From NCBI GenBank assembly GCA_018715935.1, contig DVKR01000034.1, positions 16,473 through 80,472 on the forward strand: 64,000 nucleotides of DNA, in the 5' to 3' direction. The translations under genes were made by a program, and so were the position numbers. The notes under the pieces are model-generated. The model saw nothing but the letters and a program-made list of their open reading frames with translations. It was not told the origin of the DNA and made no database searches. The stretch comes from Candidatus Aphodovivens excrementavium (GTDB taxonomy: Bacteria > Actinomycetota > Coriobacteriia > Coriobacteriales > Eggerthellaceae). Every line of letters starts with the position of its first letter. Position 1 is the first letter of the stretch. Of the stretch, positions 9,983 to 19,249 are shown in pieces.

Positions 9983-12900
9983 ATGCCAAAGCGCACCGAC
10001 ATCAAAACCATCCTAGTTATCGGTTCTGGCCCTATCGTTATCGGCCAGGCGTGCGAGTTCGACTATTCGGGCGCACAGGCGTGCAAGGTCCTTAAGGCCG
10101 ATGGATATCGGGTGATCTTGGTCAACAGCAATCCTGCTACCATCATGACCGACCCGGGTCTGGCGGACAGAACCTATGTAGAGCCTATCACTGCCGAGTT
10201 TGTGGAAAAGGTTATTGCCAAGGAGCGGCCTGATGCCTTGCTTCCTACGCTCGGCGGCCAGACCGGTCTCAATACGGCGGTCGAGCTTGCCGAAGCGGGC
10301 ATTCTCGACAAGTACGGCGTTGAGATGATCGGGTGCGATCTCGAGGCAATTCAGCGTGGCGAAGATCGCAAAATGTTCAACGAATGCATGGCGGAGCTCG
10401 GCATCGAAACGGCGCGTTCGGGCTACGCGTATTCGGTAGAGGACGCTCAAAAGATCGTTGCCGATCTGGGTTTTCCGGTTGTGCTTCGCCCCTCGTACAC
10501 GCTCGGCGGCGCCGGCGGCGGCATAGCCCACACGCCTGAAGAGCTCGTCACCATCGTTTCGCAGGGCCTGGAGCTGTCTCCTGCCGGCGAGGTGCTGGTT
10601 GAAGAGAGCATCGAGGGGTGGAAAGAGTACGAGATGGAGGTCATGCGCGACCGTGCCGGCAACGGCATCATCGTGTGCTCCATCGAGAATTTCGATGCAA
10701 TGGGCGTGCACACGGGCGACTCTATCACCGTGGCGCCTGCTCAGACGCTTTCCGACGTCGAGTATCAGCGTATGCGCGCGGCGTCGCTGGCGATTCTGGA
10801 GAAGATCGGCGTTGAGACCGGCGGCTCCAACGTGCAGTTCGCCGTCAACCCCGACAACGGCCGCATGATCGTCATCGAGATGAACCCCCGTGTCTCACGG
10901 TCGTCCGCCCTGGCATCCAAGGCGACGGGATTTCCTATCGCTAAGGCAGCGGCGAAACTCGCGGTAGGCTTTACGCTCGACGAGATCGTCAACGACATCA
11001 CCAAGGCAACCCCTGCCTGCTTCGAACCGTCTATCGACTACTGCGTGGTAAAGGTTCCGCGCTTCGCGTTCGAGAAGTTCCAGGGCACCGACGACACGCT
11101 CTCCACCCGGATGAAGGCGGTTGGCGAGATCATGGCTATCGGTCGCACGTTCGAAGAGGCGTTGGGCAAGGCGCTGCGCTCTTTGGAGAATGGACGCGCG
11201 GGCTTGGGTGTCGACGGCAAGAAGCCGCTTCCCGACGATAACGACATCGCGTCTCTTCTCATGCGCCCTACGGCCGATCGCGTTTTCTACGTTGGAGAGG
11301 CGCTGCGCAGCGGCATGCCGGTCGAAGAGGTGTCGCGCCTGACTCGCATCGACTCGTTCTTCGTTTCCCGTATGGCGGACATGATTGCCGTACAAGAGGC
11401 GCTGCGGGGAAGCGCCCTTGAGGACGTCGACGCCGACGCCATGCGCGTATGCAAGCGCTACGGCATGTCGGATGTGCAGATCGGCGTGCTTACCGGCTCA
11501 GACGAGCTTGCAGTGCGTGCACACCGCAAGAAGCTGGGCGTATTGCCGGCTTTTAAGACGGTTGATACGTGCGCGGCAGAGTTCCCCAGCAAAACCGCGT
11601 ATCACTATAAAACCTATGACGCCGACGCAACCGAAACCGAGCATGGCGATAAGAAGCGCGTCATGATCTTAGGCGCAGGTCCTAACCGCATCGGCCAGGG
11701 AATCGAATTCGACTATTGCTGCGTCCATGCCTCCTATGCACTGCATGACGAAGGGTATGAGACGATCATGGTCAACTGTAACCCTGAAACGGTCTCTACC
11801 GACTATGACACTTCCGACAAGCTCTATTTCGAGCCGCTTACCTACGAAGACGTCATGGACATCGTGGACGCCGAGCAGCCTGACGGGGTTATCGTGACCT
11901 TGGGCGGCCAAACGCCGCTTAAGCTTGCCAAGCCGCTTTTGGAGGCGGGCGTTCCTATCATGGGAACACAGCCGGAGGCTATTGACCTCGCCGAAGACCG
12001 CGACAGGTTCGCCGCCGTCCTTGACGAGCTCAACATCACCTATCCTGCCGCAGGAGACGCTTCTACGTTTATTGAGGCGTGCCAGGTTGCCGACCATATC
12101 GGGTTCCCCCTGCTGGTTCGTCCGAGCTATGTGCTTGGAGGCCGCGGCATGGCAATCGTCTATGACGGAGCCCAGCTCGAAAAGTACATGGAAGAGGCGA
12201 CCAAGATTTCGCCTGACCACCCGGTCTATCTCGACCGTTTCCTTGAGGGCGCCGTGGAGGTGGACCTCGACGCGCTCTGCGACGGCGAGAGGGTCTATAT
12301 CGGTGGAGTGCTTGAGCACATCGAGGAAGCCGGCATCCATTCCGGTGACTCTGCCTGCTGCACGCCGCCGTTCGCCCTGTCTGAGGCAATCGTGTCCCAG
12401 CTGCGCTCCATCGCACGCCGTCTCGCGCTGCGCTTGGGCGTAGTGGGTCTTATCAACATCCAGTTCGCCATCAAAGACACGGTGATCTACGTTATCGAGG
12501 CGAACCCGCGCGCTAGCCGCACCGTCCCCTTCGTCTCTAAGGCCAATGGGGTGCCTCTTGCGAAGATCGCGGCGCGCATCATGGCGGGTGAGAAGCTCGC
12601 CGACCTCGATTTGCCCGATGACGAGCGCCGGCTGGAGCATTTCAGCGTGAAAGAAGCGGTTATGCCCTTCGGCAGGTTCCCGGGCGCAGACGTCGTGCTT
12701 GGGCCTGAGATGAAATCTACCGGCGAGGTCATGGGCATTGCCCACAATTTCCCGGCGGCATATGCGAAAACTCAGCTAGCAGTGAACTACGATCTTCCCA
12801 AAGAGGGAACGGTGTTTATCAGCGTATGCGACCGAGACAAGCGCAGCATCATTCCCATCGCGCGCGATATCGCACGCCTTGGATTCAAGATCATTGCAAC

Positions 12901-13207
12901 TTCCGGCACCGAGCGCGCGCTTAAGGCGGCAGGCATTGAGTGCGAGCTTGTGCGCAAGGTGCGCGAAGGCTCGCCCAACGTCATCGATCGCATCGCGTCT
13001 GGCGAGGTGACGCTTATGATCAACACGCCGTTCGGCCACGAGACGCGCTCCGACGGCTACGAGCTGCGCTCTGCCGCCGTTCGCCACGGCCTCACCTACG
13101 TTACCACGCTTGCCGCTGCTCAGGCGTTTGTGGCAGGCATGGAAGTGTCGCAGGAGAGCGGCTTCGACGTGATCGCGCTGCAAGATCTGCCCCAATGGGA
13201 GCACTAG
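9983..13207 (+). CDS. carB: Carbamoyl-phosphate synthase large subunit
   Basis: A 1074-residue synthase with the usual duplicated ATP-grasp halves: the first opens with [18 protein letters not shown], the second with [18 protein letters not shown]. The C-terminal 150 or so residues are the MGS-like allosteric domain ([23 protein letters not shown]). It makes carbamoyl phosphate from bicarbonate, ATP and ammonia from CarA. The start at 9983 follows GGGAGG, one base after the carA stop; an upstream in-frame ATG at 9941 lies inside carA and is unlikely. Confidence 0.97.
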   Translation: MPKRTDIKTILVIGSGPIVIGQACEFDYSGAQACKVLKADGYRVILVNSNPATIMTDPGLADRTYVEPITAEFVEKVIAKERPDALLPTLGGQTGLNTAVELAEAGILDKYGVEMIGCDLEAIQRGEDRKMFNECMAELGIETARSGYAYSVEDAQKIVADLGFPVVLRPSYTLGGAGGGIAHTPEELVTIVSQGLELSPAGEVLVEESIEGWKEYEMEVMRDRAGNGIIVCSIENFDAMGVHTGDSITVAPAQTLSDVEYQRMRAASLAILEKIGVETGGSNVQFAVNPDNGRMIVIEMNPRVSRSSALASKATGFPIAKAAAKLAVGFTLDEIVNDITKATPACFEPSIDYCVVKVPRFAFEKFQGTDDTLSTRMKAVGEIMAIGRTFEEALGKALRSLENGRAGLGVDGKKPLPDDNDIASLLMRPTADRVFYVGEALRSGMPVEEVSRLTRIDSFFVSRMADMIAVQEALRGSALEDVDADAMRVCKRYGMSDVQIGVLTGSDELAVRAHRKKLGVLPAFKTVDTCAAEFPSKTAYHYKTYDADATETEHGDKKRVMILGAGPNRIGQGIEFDYCCVHASYALHDEGYETIMVNCNPETVSTDYDTSDKLYFEPLTYEDVMDIVDAEQPDGVIVTLGGQTPLKLAKPLLEAGVPIMGTQPEAIDLAEDRDRFAAVLDELNITYPAAGDASTFIEACQVADHIGFPLLVRPSYVLGGRGMAIVYDGAQLEKYMEEATKISPDHPVYLDRFLEGAVEVDLDALCDGERVYIGGVLEHIEEAGIHSGDSACCTPPFALSEAIVSQLRSIARRLALRLGVVGLINIQFAIKDTVIYVIEANPRASRTVPFVSKANGVPLAKIAARIMAGEKLADLDLPDDERRLEHFSVKEAVMPFGRFPGADVVLGPEMKSTGEVMGIAHNFPAAYAKTQLAVNYDLPKEGTVFISVCDRDKRSIIPIARDIARLGFKIIATSGTERALKAAGIECELVRKVREGSPNVIDRIASGEVTLMINTPFGHETRSDGYELRSAAVRHGLTYVTTLAAAQAFVAGMEVSQESGFDVIALQDLPQWEH

Positions 13208-13238
13208 GTTGCCGGTTGTGGCAGAAAGGGGTGTGCAC

Positions 13239-14030
13239 ATGGCTCTCTACAACGAAACCGTGCAGGTTCTTTCCAACGAGAAAGTAGGGCCTCGGCTCTA
13301 CCTTCTCACGGTAGCGTCACCTCGTATCGCGTCCGACTTAGAGCCAGGACAGTTTGTTCATATGAAAGTTCCTCGCATGGAGGCGCACATACTTAGGCGC
13401 CCGTTCTCGGTATACGCATGCGACAGGGAGCGGGGAACGCTTGACATCCTGTATCAGGTAGTTGGGTTCGGGACCGATCATATGACCTCGCTTTTGCCTG
13501 GTGAGGAATGCGAGCTTATCGGCCCGGTTGGTGCCGTCTGGAATCCGCCGCTTCAAGGCCGCTGCCTTTTGGTGGGCGGGGGAGTGGGCGCCGCCCCGCT
13601 GTTTATGCTGTGCGAGAAGCTCGTTGCCTCTGAGGCGGCGGTAGACGTTGTGCTTGGCGCCCAAACCAACGACGCGCTGGTGTGCCGTTCCCGCTACGCG
13701 CAGCTTTTAGGCGAAGAGCCCCGCTGTGCAACCGACGACGGAAGCTACGGCCGCGCCGGCTTTTGCACCTCGCTAGTTGAAGAGGCGCTTGAGGAAGCGG
13801 GCGCGGCGGGCGCGCAGTACGACTATGTTGCCGTATGCGGCCCTGAGCCCTTGATGAAGATCGTCGCGGACATTGCCTTTAAATACGACGTCCGCTGCGA
13901 GGTGTCTATGGAAAAGCGAATGGCCTGCGGAATTGGCGCATGCCTTTCCTGCGTCGTAGACACTACGGAAGGAAAAAAGCGCGCCTGCGTCGACGGGCCG
14001 GTTTTCGATGCGCGGAAGGCGGTGTGGTAA
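13239..14030 (+). CDS. pyrK: Dihydroorotate dehydrogenase B, electron-transfer subunit
   Basis: A 263-residue flavin and iron-sulfur subunit that passes electrons from dihydroorotate to NAD+. The FAD-binding part has ILRRPFSVYA. The NAD part has LLVGGGVGAAPLF. The C-terminal 2Fe-2S cluster motif is CGIGACLSC followed by a fourth cysteine in RACVDGPVF. The start at 13239 is preceded by GAAAGGGG. It abuts pyrD with no gap, consistent with a PyrD-PyrK complex, the NAD-linked form common in anaerobes. Confidence 0.95.
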   Translation: MALYNETVQVLSNEKVGPRLYLLTVASPRIASDLEPGQFVHMKVPRMEAHILRRPFSVYACDRERGTLDILYQVVGFGTDHMTSLLPGEECELIGPVGAVWNPPLQGRCLLVGGGVGAAPLFMLCEKLVASEAAVDVVLGAQTNDALVCRSRYAQLLGEEPRCATDDGSYGRAGFCTSLVEEALEEAGAAGAQYDYVAVCGPEPLMKIVADIAFKYDVRCEVSMEKRMACGIGACLSCVVDTTEGKKRACVDGPVFDARKAVW

Positions 14031-14942
14031 ATGGCTGTTGCTATGCAGGTTAACCTGGGCGGACTGACGATGAAGAATCCCGTTACCACCGCTTCGGGAA
14101 CGTTTGCGGCGGGTAGGGAGTACTCCGCATTCGTTGACGTATCCGCTTTGGGCGCAGTCACAACCAAAGGGGTTTCTTTGCACGGTTGGGAGGGAAACGC
14201 ATCCCCCCGCATCGCTGAAACCCCCAGTGGCATGTTGAATTCCATCGGCCTTCAAAACCCAGGCGTGGATCATTTGAAAGAGGTTGAGCTTCCTTGGCTC
14301 GCGAGCCAGGGCGCCACCACCATCGTTAATGTGTCGGGTCATAGTTTTGGCGAGTACGTCGCGGTTATCGAAGCGCTTGAAGAAGCTCCGGTGGATGCCT
14401 ACGAGGTGAACATTTCTTGCCCTAATGTGGACGCAGGGGGAATGACTATCGGAACCGACCCCGCAAGCGTAACCGAGGTGGTACAGAGGTGCCGCGAAGC
14501 TACGGAGCGTCCCCTTATCGTCAAGCTCACCCCCAACGTTACCGACATAACTGAAATCGCCCGCGCCGCAGAGGCGGCTGGAGCCGACGCGCTTTCGCTC
14601 ATCAATACCTTGATGGGCATGGCAATTGATGCCGAACGTAGAAAGCCGTTGTTGGCTCGTGTCGTCGGCGGCTTTTCCGGCCCTGCCGTCAAGCCTGTTG
14701 CCCTGCGCTTGGTTTGGGAGTGCCATAAGGCGGTAAAGATTCCGCTTTTGGGCATGGGGGGCATCGCCTCTGGCGTGGACGCGGTTGAGTTCATGCTTGC
14801 CGGAGCTACGGCGGTTGCGGTAGGTACCGCAAATTTCTACAATCCCACGGCAACGGTAGAGGTGATTGCCGGCATTGCTGATTATTGTGAACGACACGGT
14901 GTTTCTGACGTAAACGAGTTGATTGGAGCCCTGGAATGCTAA
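14031..14942 (+). CDS. pyrD: Dihydroorotate dehydrogenase B, catalytic subunit
   Basis: A 303-residue FMN enzyme oxidising dihydroorotate to orotate. Features are [10 protein letters not shown] near the N-terminus, [16 protein letters not shown] with the catalytic cysteine of class 1B enzymes, [10 protein letters not shown], and the FMN-phosphate region [11 protein letters not shown]. There is no membrane anchor, as expected for the soluble PyrK-partnered form. The last seven bases overlap pyrF. Confidence 0.96.
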   Translation: MAVAMQVNLGGLTMKNPVTTASGTFAAGREYSAFVDVSALGAVTTKGVSLHGWEGNASPRIAETPSGMLNSIGLQNPGVDHLKEVELPWLASQGATTIVNVSGHSFGEYVAVIEALEEAPVDAYEVNISCPNVDAGGMTIGTDPASVTEVVQRCREATERPLIVKLTPNVTDITEIARAAEAAGADALSLINTLMGMAIDAERRKPLLARVVGGFSGPAVKPVALRLVWECHKAVKIPLLGMGGIASGVDAVEFMLAGATAVAVGTANFYNPTATVEVIAGIADYCERHGVSDVNELIGALEC

Positions 14943-15661
14943 GCGCCTTTGAGGCTATTCCCGCAAAAGACCGCATCATCGTAGCTTTCGATTGCGATGC
15001 GCAAGAAGCCCTTCGTCTGGCGGACCTTCTTAAGGGAAAGGCGCTCTGGGTGAAAGTCGGCATGACGCTTTACTACGCCGAGGGCCCTTCAATCGTGCGT
15101 GCTTTAAAGGAAAAGGGATTCAAGGTATTTCTCGATCTGAAGTTTCATGACATCCCGCATCAGGTCAAAGGTGCTGCGGCCTCGGCGGTGCGCAGCGGTG
15201 CAGACATGATAACGATGCACGCATGCGGCGGGATTTCGATGATGCAGGCTGGTCTTGCGGGCGCACAAGAGGTAAGCGAGCTGTTAGGCGAAGGCTCTCC
15301 CGTTACTTTGGGAATCACCGTTCTTACCAGCATGGACGAGCGAACTCTTGCGCGCGTGGGCGTTTCTCGTCCCATGGAGGAACAGGTTAGCTCCTTGGCT
15401 CGCTTGGCTCGCGAGGCGGGTCTTTCTGGCGTTGTCGCCTCACCTCAGGAGGCAGCGATGCTGAGAGAAGCGCTCGGTTCTGAGGCCTACATCGTCACTC
15501 CTGGAGTTCGCCCTGCGGGATCCGCCAAGGGCGATCAGAGCAGAGTTGCCACCCCGGCGGCGGCGTTTGCCGCGGGGGCTTCTCATATCGTGGTGGGTCG
15601 CCCTATCACGCAGGCGGAAGACCCGGCGGCTGCCTTTGACGCCATAGTTGCATCAATCTAG
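14936..15661 (+). CDS. pyrF: Orotidine 5'-phosphate decarboxylase
   Basis: A 241-residue TIM-barrel enzyme making UMP. The catalytic Lys/Asp array is in [12 protein letters not shown], and the phosphate-binding end is in TPGVRP and [14 protein letters not shown]. It is the last gene of the pyr operon; no pyrE (orotate phosphoribosyltransferase) is present in the window, so that step is encoded elsewhere. The following 176 bases carry no gene and separate the operon from mihF. Confidence 0.96.
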   Translation: MLSAFEAIPAKDRIIVAFDCDAQEALRLADLLKGKALWVKVGMTLYYAEGPSIVRALKEKGFKVFLDLKFHDIPHQVKGAAASAVRSGADMITMHACGGISMMQAGLAGAQEVSELLGEGSPVTLGITVLTSMDERTLARVGVSRPMEEQVSSLARLAREAGLSGVVASPQEAAMLREALGSEAYIVTPGVRPAGSAKGDQSRVATPAAAFAAGASHIVVGRPITQAEDPAAAFDAIVASI

Positions 15662-15837
15662 TGAAGGCACCTTGCGCGATAATGCCTGATGGGCTTTAAT
15701 GATGAATGCTGAAAAGAGAAGGTTTGATGTGCAGGTGCATTGGATTTTTTCCGAAATGCTGCAAATTGCATTTTTCTGCGATGTGCGGCGTGATAGTATC
15801 TCACAATCGCTTTCATTAACAAAAGGAGAGACATACT

Positions 15838-16146
15838 ATGGCAATCCCTCAACTTAGCCCCGAAGAGCGCAAGGCTGCTCTGGAGAAGGCAAAGGCAGCT
15901 CGTATTAAGCGTGCGGAAGTTCGCGACGACTTGAAGTCGGGCAAGCTGAGCCTGAAAGATGTTCTCGGCATGAAGGACGATCCCATCGTTGGCCGCATGA
16001 AGGTCTCCACGCTTATCGAGACGCTGCCTGGCTATGGCAAGGCTAAGGCTGAAAAGGTTATGAAAGACCTCCAAATCGCCGAAAGCCGTCGTCTTCGTGG
16101 CTTGGGCGATCGTCAGCAGGCTGCTCTTCTTGAACGATTGGGCTAA
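15838..16146 (+). CDS. mihF: Integration host factor, actinobacterial type (mIHF)
   Basis: A 102-residue basic DNA-binding protein. The sequence matches mIHF: SPEERKAALEKAKAAR at the start, then KVSTLIETLPGYGKAKAEKVM, a helix-turn-helix resembling a helix-two-turn-helix, and a basic C-terminal helix. mIHF is a nucleoid-associated protein described in mycobacteria and streptomycetes and often next to gmk, as here. It is unrelated to the HU-like IHF of Proteobacteria. AAAAGGAGAG precedes the ATG. This is one of the clearest actinobacterial markers in the window. Confidence 0.93.
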   Translation: MAIPQLSPEERKAALEKAKAARIKRAEVRDDLKSGKLSLKDVLGMKDDPIVGRMKVSTLIETLPGYGKAKAEKVMKDLQIAESRRLRGLGDRQQAALLERLG

Positions 16147-16154
16147 GCTGTTAT

Positions 16155-16724
16155 ATGCGTAACGGCAATCTTTTCGTTATCTCTGGGCCATCAGGTGCGG
16201 GCAAAGGCACTCTGGTGGCCCGTCTTGCGCAGAGGGTTCCTGATGTATGGGTCTCTCGGTCTGCTACGACGCGCGCTCCGCGCGAGGGCGAGCAAGACGG
16301 CGTTCAGTACGATTTTCTTTCCGATGCTCAGTTTCAGAAGCTCGTTGATGAAAAGGGCTTCTTGGAATGGGCTGAATATGCCGGAAATTGCTACGGAACA
16401 CCACTCAAAAGCATTTTGGAGCAGCTTGAGGCGGGTAAGCAGATCGTCCTTGAGATAGATGTTCAGGGAGCGCTTCAGGTAAGAGACAAGATGCCGCAGG
16501 CTCATTTGGTGTTCATCGAGCCGCCGTCGATGGAGGAGCTTGAGCGCAGGTTGCGAGGCAGGGGAACCGAAGAGGACGAGGTCATCTCCAAGCGCATGGA
16601 AGCTGCACGATTTGAGCTTTCCCATAAAGAAGATTACGACATGAGGCTGGTTAACGACGATCTCGACCGTGCTACTGACGAGCTGGTTGCCTACATAGAT
16701 TCATGTGCCAGCGAAACGAGATAG
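16155..16724 (+). CDS. gmk: Guanylate kinase
   Basis: A 189-residue enzyme phosphorylating GMP to GDP. The P-loop is GPSGAGKGT (about 10-18); SRSATTRAPREGE and VQYDFLSDAQF form the GMP-binding part, and EIDVQGALQV follows. It starts eight bases after mihF and is followed 13 bases later by rpoZ, the common mihF-gmk-rpoZ order of Actinobacteria. Confidence 0.96.
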   Translation: MRNGNLFVISGPSGAGKGTLVARLAQRVPDVWVSRSATTRAPREGEQDGVQYDFLSDAQFQKLVDEKGFLEWAEYAGNCYGTPLKSILEQLEAGKQIVLEIDVQGALQVRDKMPQAHLVFIEPPSMEELERRLRGRGTEEDEVISKRMEAARFELSHKEDYDMRLVNDDLDRATDELVAYIDSCASETR

Positions 16725-16737
16725 AAAGAAGTCGAAC

Positions 16738-16998
16738 ATGAGTATTATCGAACCGAAGATTGACGTGCTGCTCGATCAAACCGACAACGATCGCTTCTTG
16801 CTGTGCGCTCTCGCTTCTAAGCGTGCGCATGACATCAACGACATGATGCGTGGCCAACGCGACCGCGCTATCCAGCTCCAGACTGCGGTTGAAATTGCGC
16901 GTGCTGCCGATAAAAAGCCGCTTACCATCGCATTCAACGAGGTTTCTCGCGGCGATATATCCTACGATCCCTCTACCATCGACATCCATAATCACTAG
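16738..16998 (+). CDS. rpoZ: RNA polymerase omega subunit
   Basis: An 86-residue omega subunit that helps assemble and stabilise RNA polymerase. The conserved block is LLCALASKRAHDINDMMRG followed by AVEIARAADKKPLTIAFNEVSRG. The start at 16738 follows GAAAGAAG; an in-frame ATG at 16705 lies inside gmk and would add 11 basic residues not typical of omega. It is the last gene of the gmk unit. Confidence 0.93.
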   Translation: MSIIEPKIDVLLDQTDNDRFLLCALASKRAHDINDMMRGQRDRAIQLQTAVEIARAADKKPLTIAFNEVSRGDISYDPSTIDIHNH

Positions 16999-17006
16999 AG
17001 CTTTTT

Positions 17007-17027
17007 CGGTCTTTTTGCGAAAGACCG
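17007..17027 (+). terminator. Weak hairpin after rpoZ
   Basis: CGGTCTTT (17007-17014) pairs with AAAGACCG (17020-17027) around TTGCG. No T run follows on the plus strand, so this is at best a weak or factor-assisted terminator. Confidence 0.35.
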
Positions 17028-17165
17028 CTTGACGTATCGAAGGGTCTTGGCACTGATGCTCGCTGTTCGCGGGTGCTTGCGGTTTGAACAAGCATCGTTT
17101 TTGCGATCTGTATGCGCTTCAGAGTCGAGACCCTTTTTCTGACTGTCCGAAGATGGGGTATGACA

Positions 17166-18371
17166 ATGTCCGACTATCAGCGTATTTGCCTTGTCCATTA
17201 CCATGAGATTGGGCTTAAGGGGCATAACCGCAAGGCGTTTGAACAGCGTCTTGTTCACAACCTTGAGGCTTTGCTTGCGCCGTTTCCCGTGGTAACGATT
17301 CATCGAATTTCTGGACGATTGTGCGTTTTCCTCAAAGAGGGGTGTCCGGCAGAGGTTGCGCTCGATTGCGCCTCCCATATTGCGAATGTCCCTGGCGTCG
17401 CTCGTGTTTCGTGCGGCTTTAAATGCGAGCGCGATATCGATCAAATGACCAAGGCGGGCATTGCGGCAATGTCGGAAGCGGGGCATATGGAAAGCTTCAA
17501 AGTCCACGCCCGCCGCAGCCACACCGACTTCCCCATCAACTCTCAGGAGATGAACCAGATCATTGGCGGGAACCTTTCCGACGCGTTTCCCGATGTTGCC
17601 GTGAAGATGAAAGATCCAGACGTTACCGTCGGCGTGGAAGTGGTGCAGAATGCGTCCTACGTTTACGCTCGAAGCATTGCGGGCATTGGAGGGCTTCCTG
17701 TTGGCGTGTCCGGGCGCGTTGTGTCCCTGTTGTCTTCCGGCATCGATTCCCCTGTTGCCTCTTGGAAGCTTGCCCGGCGCGGTGCCGAGGTGGTAGGGGT
17801 GCATTTCTCTGGCCGTCCGCAAACCTCCGATGCAAGCGAGTGGCTCGTTGACGATATCGCACACGTGTTGGAGCGAACGGGATGCATAGCAAGAACCTAT
17901 ATCGTTCCTTTTGGCGACTACCAGCGCCAGATCGCTTTGACGGCGCCGCCCGAGCTTCGAGTGATCCTGTACCGTCGTCTGATGTTCAAGGTTGCTGAAG
18001 AGATAGCGCGCCGCGAAAAGGCGGGCGCCTTGGTAACTGGAGAGAGTCTCGGGCAGGTGGCATCGCAGACGCTGGACAACATCCGCTGCACTGATGCGGC
18101 AGTGTCTTGTCCTGTCTTAAGGCCGCTTATCGGCACTGACAAACTGGAGATTATTCGCGAGGCGCAACGGTTAGGTACGTTTGAAATCTCGTCTCAGGAT
18201 GCCCCCGATTGCTGCACGTTGTTCATGCCGCGCAATCCGGAGACTCATGCCAAGCTTCCGCGCGTCTTAGAGGCTGAAGCTTTGTTCCCTATCGATCAAT
18301 GGGTGGCGGAACTGTGCGATTCGGCAGAGGTTCACGATTATCGGTGCCCTTCATATAAAAGAAAGCGGTAA
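17166..18371 (+). CDS. thiI: tRNA 4-thiouridine synthetase / thiamine sulfur transfer ThiI
   Basis: About 401 residues. An N-terminal ferredoxin-like/THUMP region (HYHEIGLKGHNRKAFE; FKVHARRSHTDFPINS) is followed by a PP-loop adenylation domain (SSGIDSPVASWKLARRG) and TGESLGQVASQT. It activates U8 of tRNA for thiolation. There is no C-terminal rhodanese domain, as in the short ThiI of Gram-positives. ATG 17160 and ATG 17166 are both possible; the second is better spaced from GGGG (17155-17158). The preceding 160 bases hold no gene, only the hairpin at 17007-17027. Confidence 0.92.
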   Translation: MSDYQRICLVHYHEIGLKGHNRKAFEQRLVHNLEALLAPFPVVTIHRISGRLCVFLKEGCPAEVALDCASHIANVPGVARVSCGFKCERDIDQMTKAGIAAMSEAGHMESFKVHARRSHTDFPINSQEMNQIIGGNLSDAFPDVAVKMKDPDVTVGVEVVQNASYVYARSIAGIGGLPVGVSGRVVSLLSSGIDSPVASWKLARRGAEVVGVHFSGRPQTSDASEWLVDDIAHVLERTGCIARTYIVPFGDYQRQIALTAPPELRVILYRRLMFKVAEEIARREKAGALVTGESLGQVASQTLDNIRCTDAAVSCPVLRPLIGTDKLEIIREAQRLGTFEISSQDAPDCCTLFMPRNPETHAKLPRVLEAEALFPIDQWVAELCDSAEVHDYRCPSYKRKR

Positions 18372-18569
18372 GCCGCCCATAAGCCTTGCAGCTTAGTTAG
18401 CGTGGGGTTTGCATAAGCGATACATTAGTTTTGTGTGAGGTCTGGTGGTAGAGCGCATGTAGGTTCAGTTGCATGTTCGCTACTTTCAGGTCTCATTTTC
18501 GTGTCGGTATTACGTTCGGAGCGAGAGTTCAGGGAGGTAGCATCCGGTTCACCGTTAAAGGAGGGCAGG

Positions 18570-19247
18570 ATGTCGTTTCAGAAAAGCTCGGATACTCTAC
18601 GTGCAAAACTTCACCTCAGCAACATGCCGGTAAGCAAAGTTGCAGTATTGGGCGTATCTGTTCTTGCCGTGCTGCTGCTTGCGGTTGGCGCTTCACGCGT
18701 CTTTGCTTCTGGCGAAAGCGAGTCGTTTTCCCTTGCCGGCGACGAATTGCAGAATAGCGACCACTCAGACCTAAGCGAAGTAGGCCAAGACGCGCCTTCC
18801 GATCAAACTGTAGAGCCTGAGGCAACGGTTGTCGTACATGTGAGCGGCGAAGTGGTAACCCCTGGCGTTTACCGGGTGGTAGAGGGCTCCCGCGTCGACG
18901 ATGCGATAGAGCTTGCTGGAGGCTTTACGGAGAATGCGGCTCAAGACAGCCTGAATTTGGCACGCGTGGTGGCCGACGGCGAGCAGATCATCGTTTCGTC
19001 CGTTGAAGAGTCGCAGTCTGCCGATAGCGCTGCGCGAGGGAGCGCTGCAGGTGGAAAGGTCAACATCAACACGGCATCTTTGGAGGAACTTGACGAGCTT
19101 CCGGGGGTAGGGGAATCGACTGCGCAAAAGATCATTGACGACCGGGAACAAAACGGGCCGTTTTTGTCCTGCGAGGATCTCAAACGCGTTTCAGGTATCG
19201 GGGATAAGAAGTACGAAGAACTCGCCGAACTGATTAGCGTCGGATAG
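18570..19247 (+). CDS. comEA: Competence protein ComEA (DNA receptor)
   Basis: A 225-residue membrane-anchored DNA-binding protein. One transmembrane helix (about 27-44, VAVLGVSVLAVLLLAVGA) is followed by an acidic linker, a SLBB domain (VVHVSGEVVTPGVYRV) and a C-terminal helix-hairpin-helix pair (VNINTASLEELDELPGVGE; FLSCEDLKRVSGIGDKK). This is the standard ComEA layout for binding incoming DNA outside the membrane. The start at 18570 follows AAAGGAGGG. It lies two bases from comEC. The 200 bases upstream have no gene. Confidence 0.93.
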   Translation: MSFQKSSDTLRAKLHLSNMPVSKVAVLGVSVLAVLLLAVGASRVFASGESESFSLAGDELQNSDHSDLSEVGQDAPSDQTVEPEATVVVHVSGEVVTPGVYRVVEGSRVDDAIELAGGFTENAAQDSLNLARVVADGEQIIVSSVEESQSADSAARGSAAGGKVNINTASLEELDELPGVGESTAQKIIDDREQNGPFLSCEDLKRVSGIGDKKYEELAELISVG

Positions 19248-19249
19248 CG

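Noticed and set aside
11669..12745. 358-codon minus-strand frame opposite carB
   Set aside because: Antisense to the second half of carB, no domain, no ribosome site; codon bias of carB leaves this frame open.
13773..14897. 374-codon open frame on the minus strand opposite pyrD and pyrK
   Set aside because: It is a shadow of well-conserved pyrD/pyrK coding sequence on the other strand. The translation is rich in Arg, His and Gly with no known domain.
18435..18570. Upstream extension of ComEA from ATG 18435
   Set aside because: The extension lies before a clear AAAGGAGGG site and adds residues not seen in ComEA.
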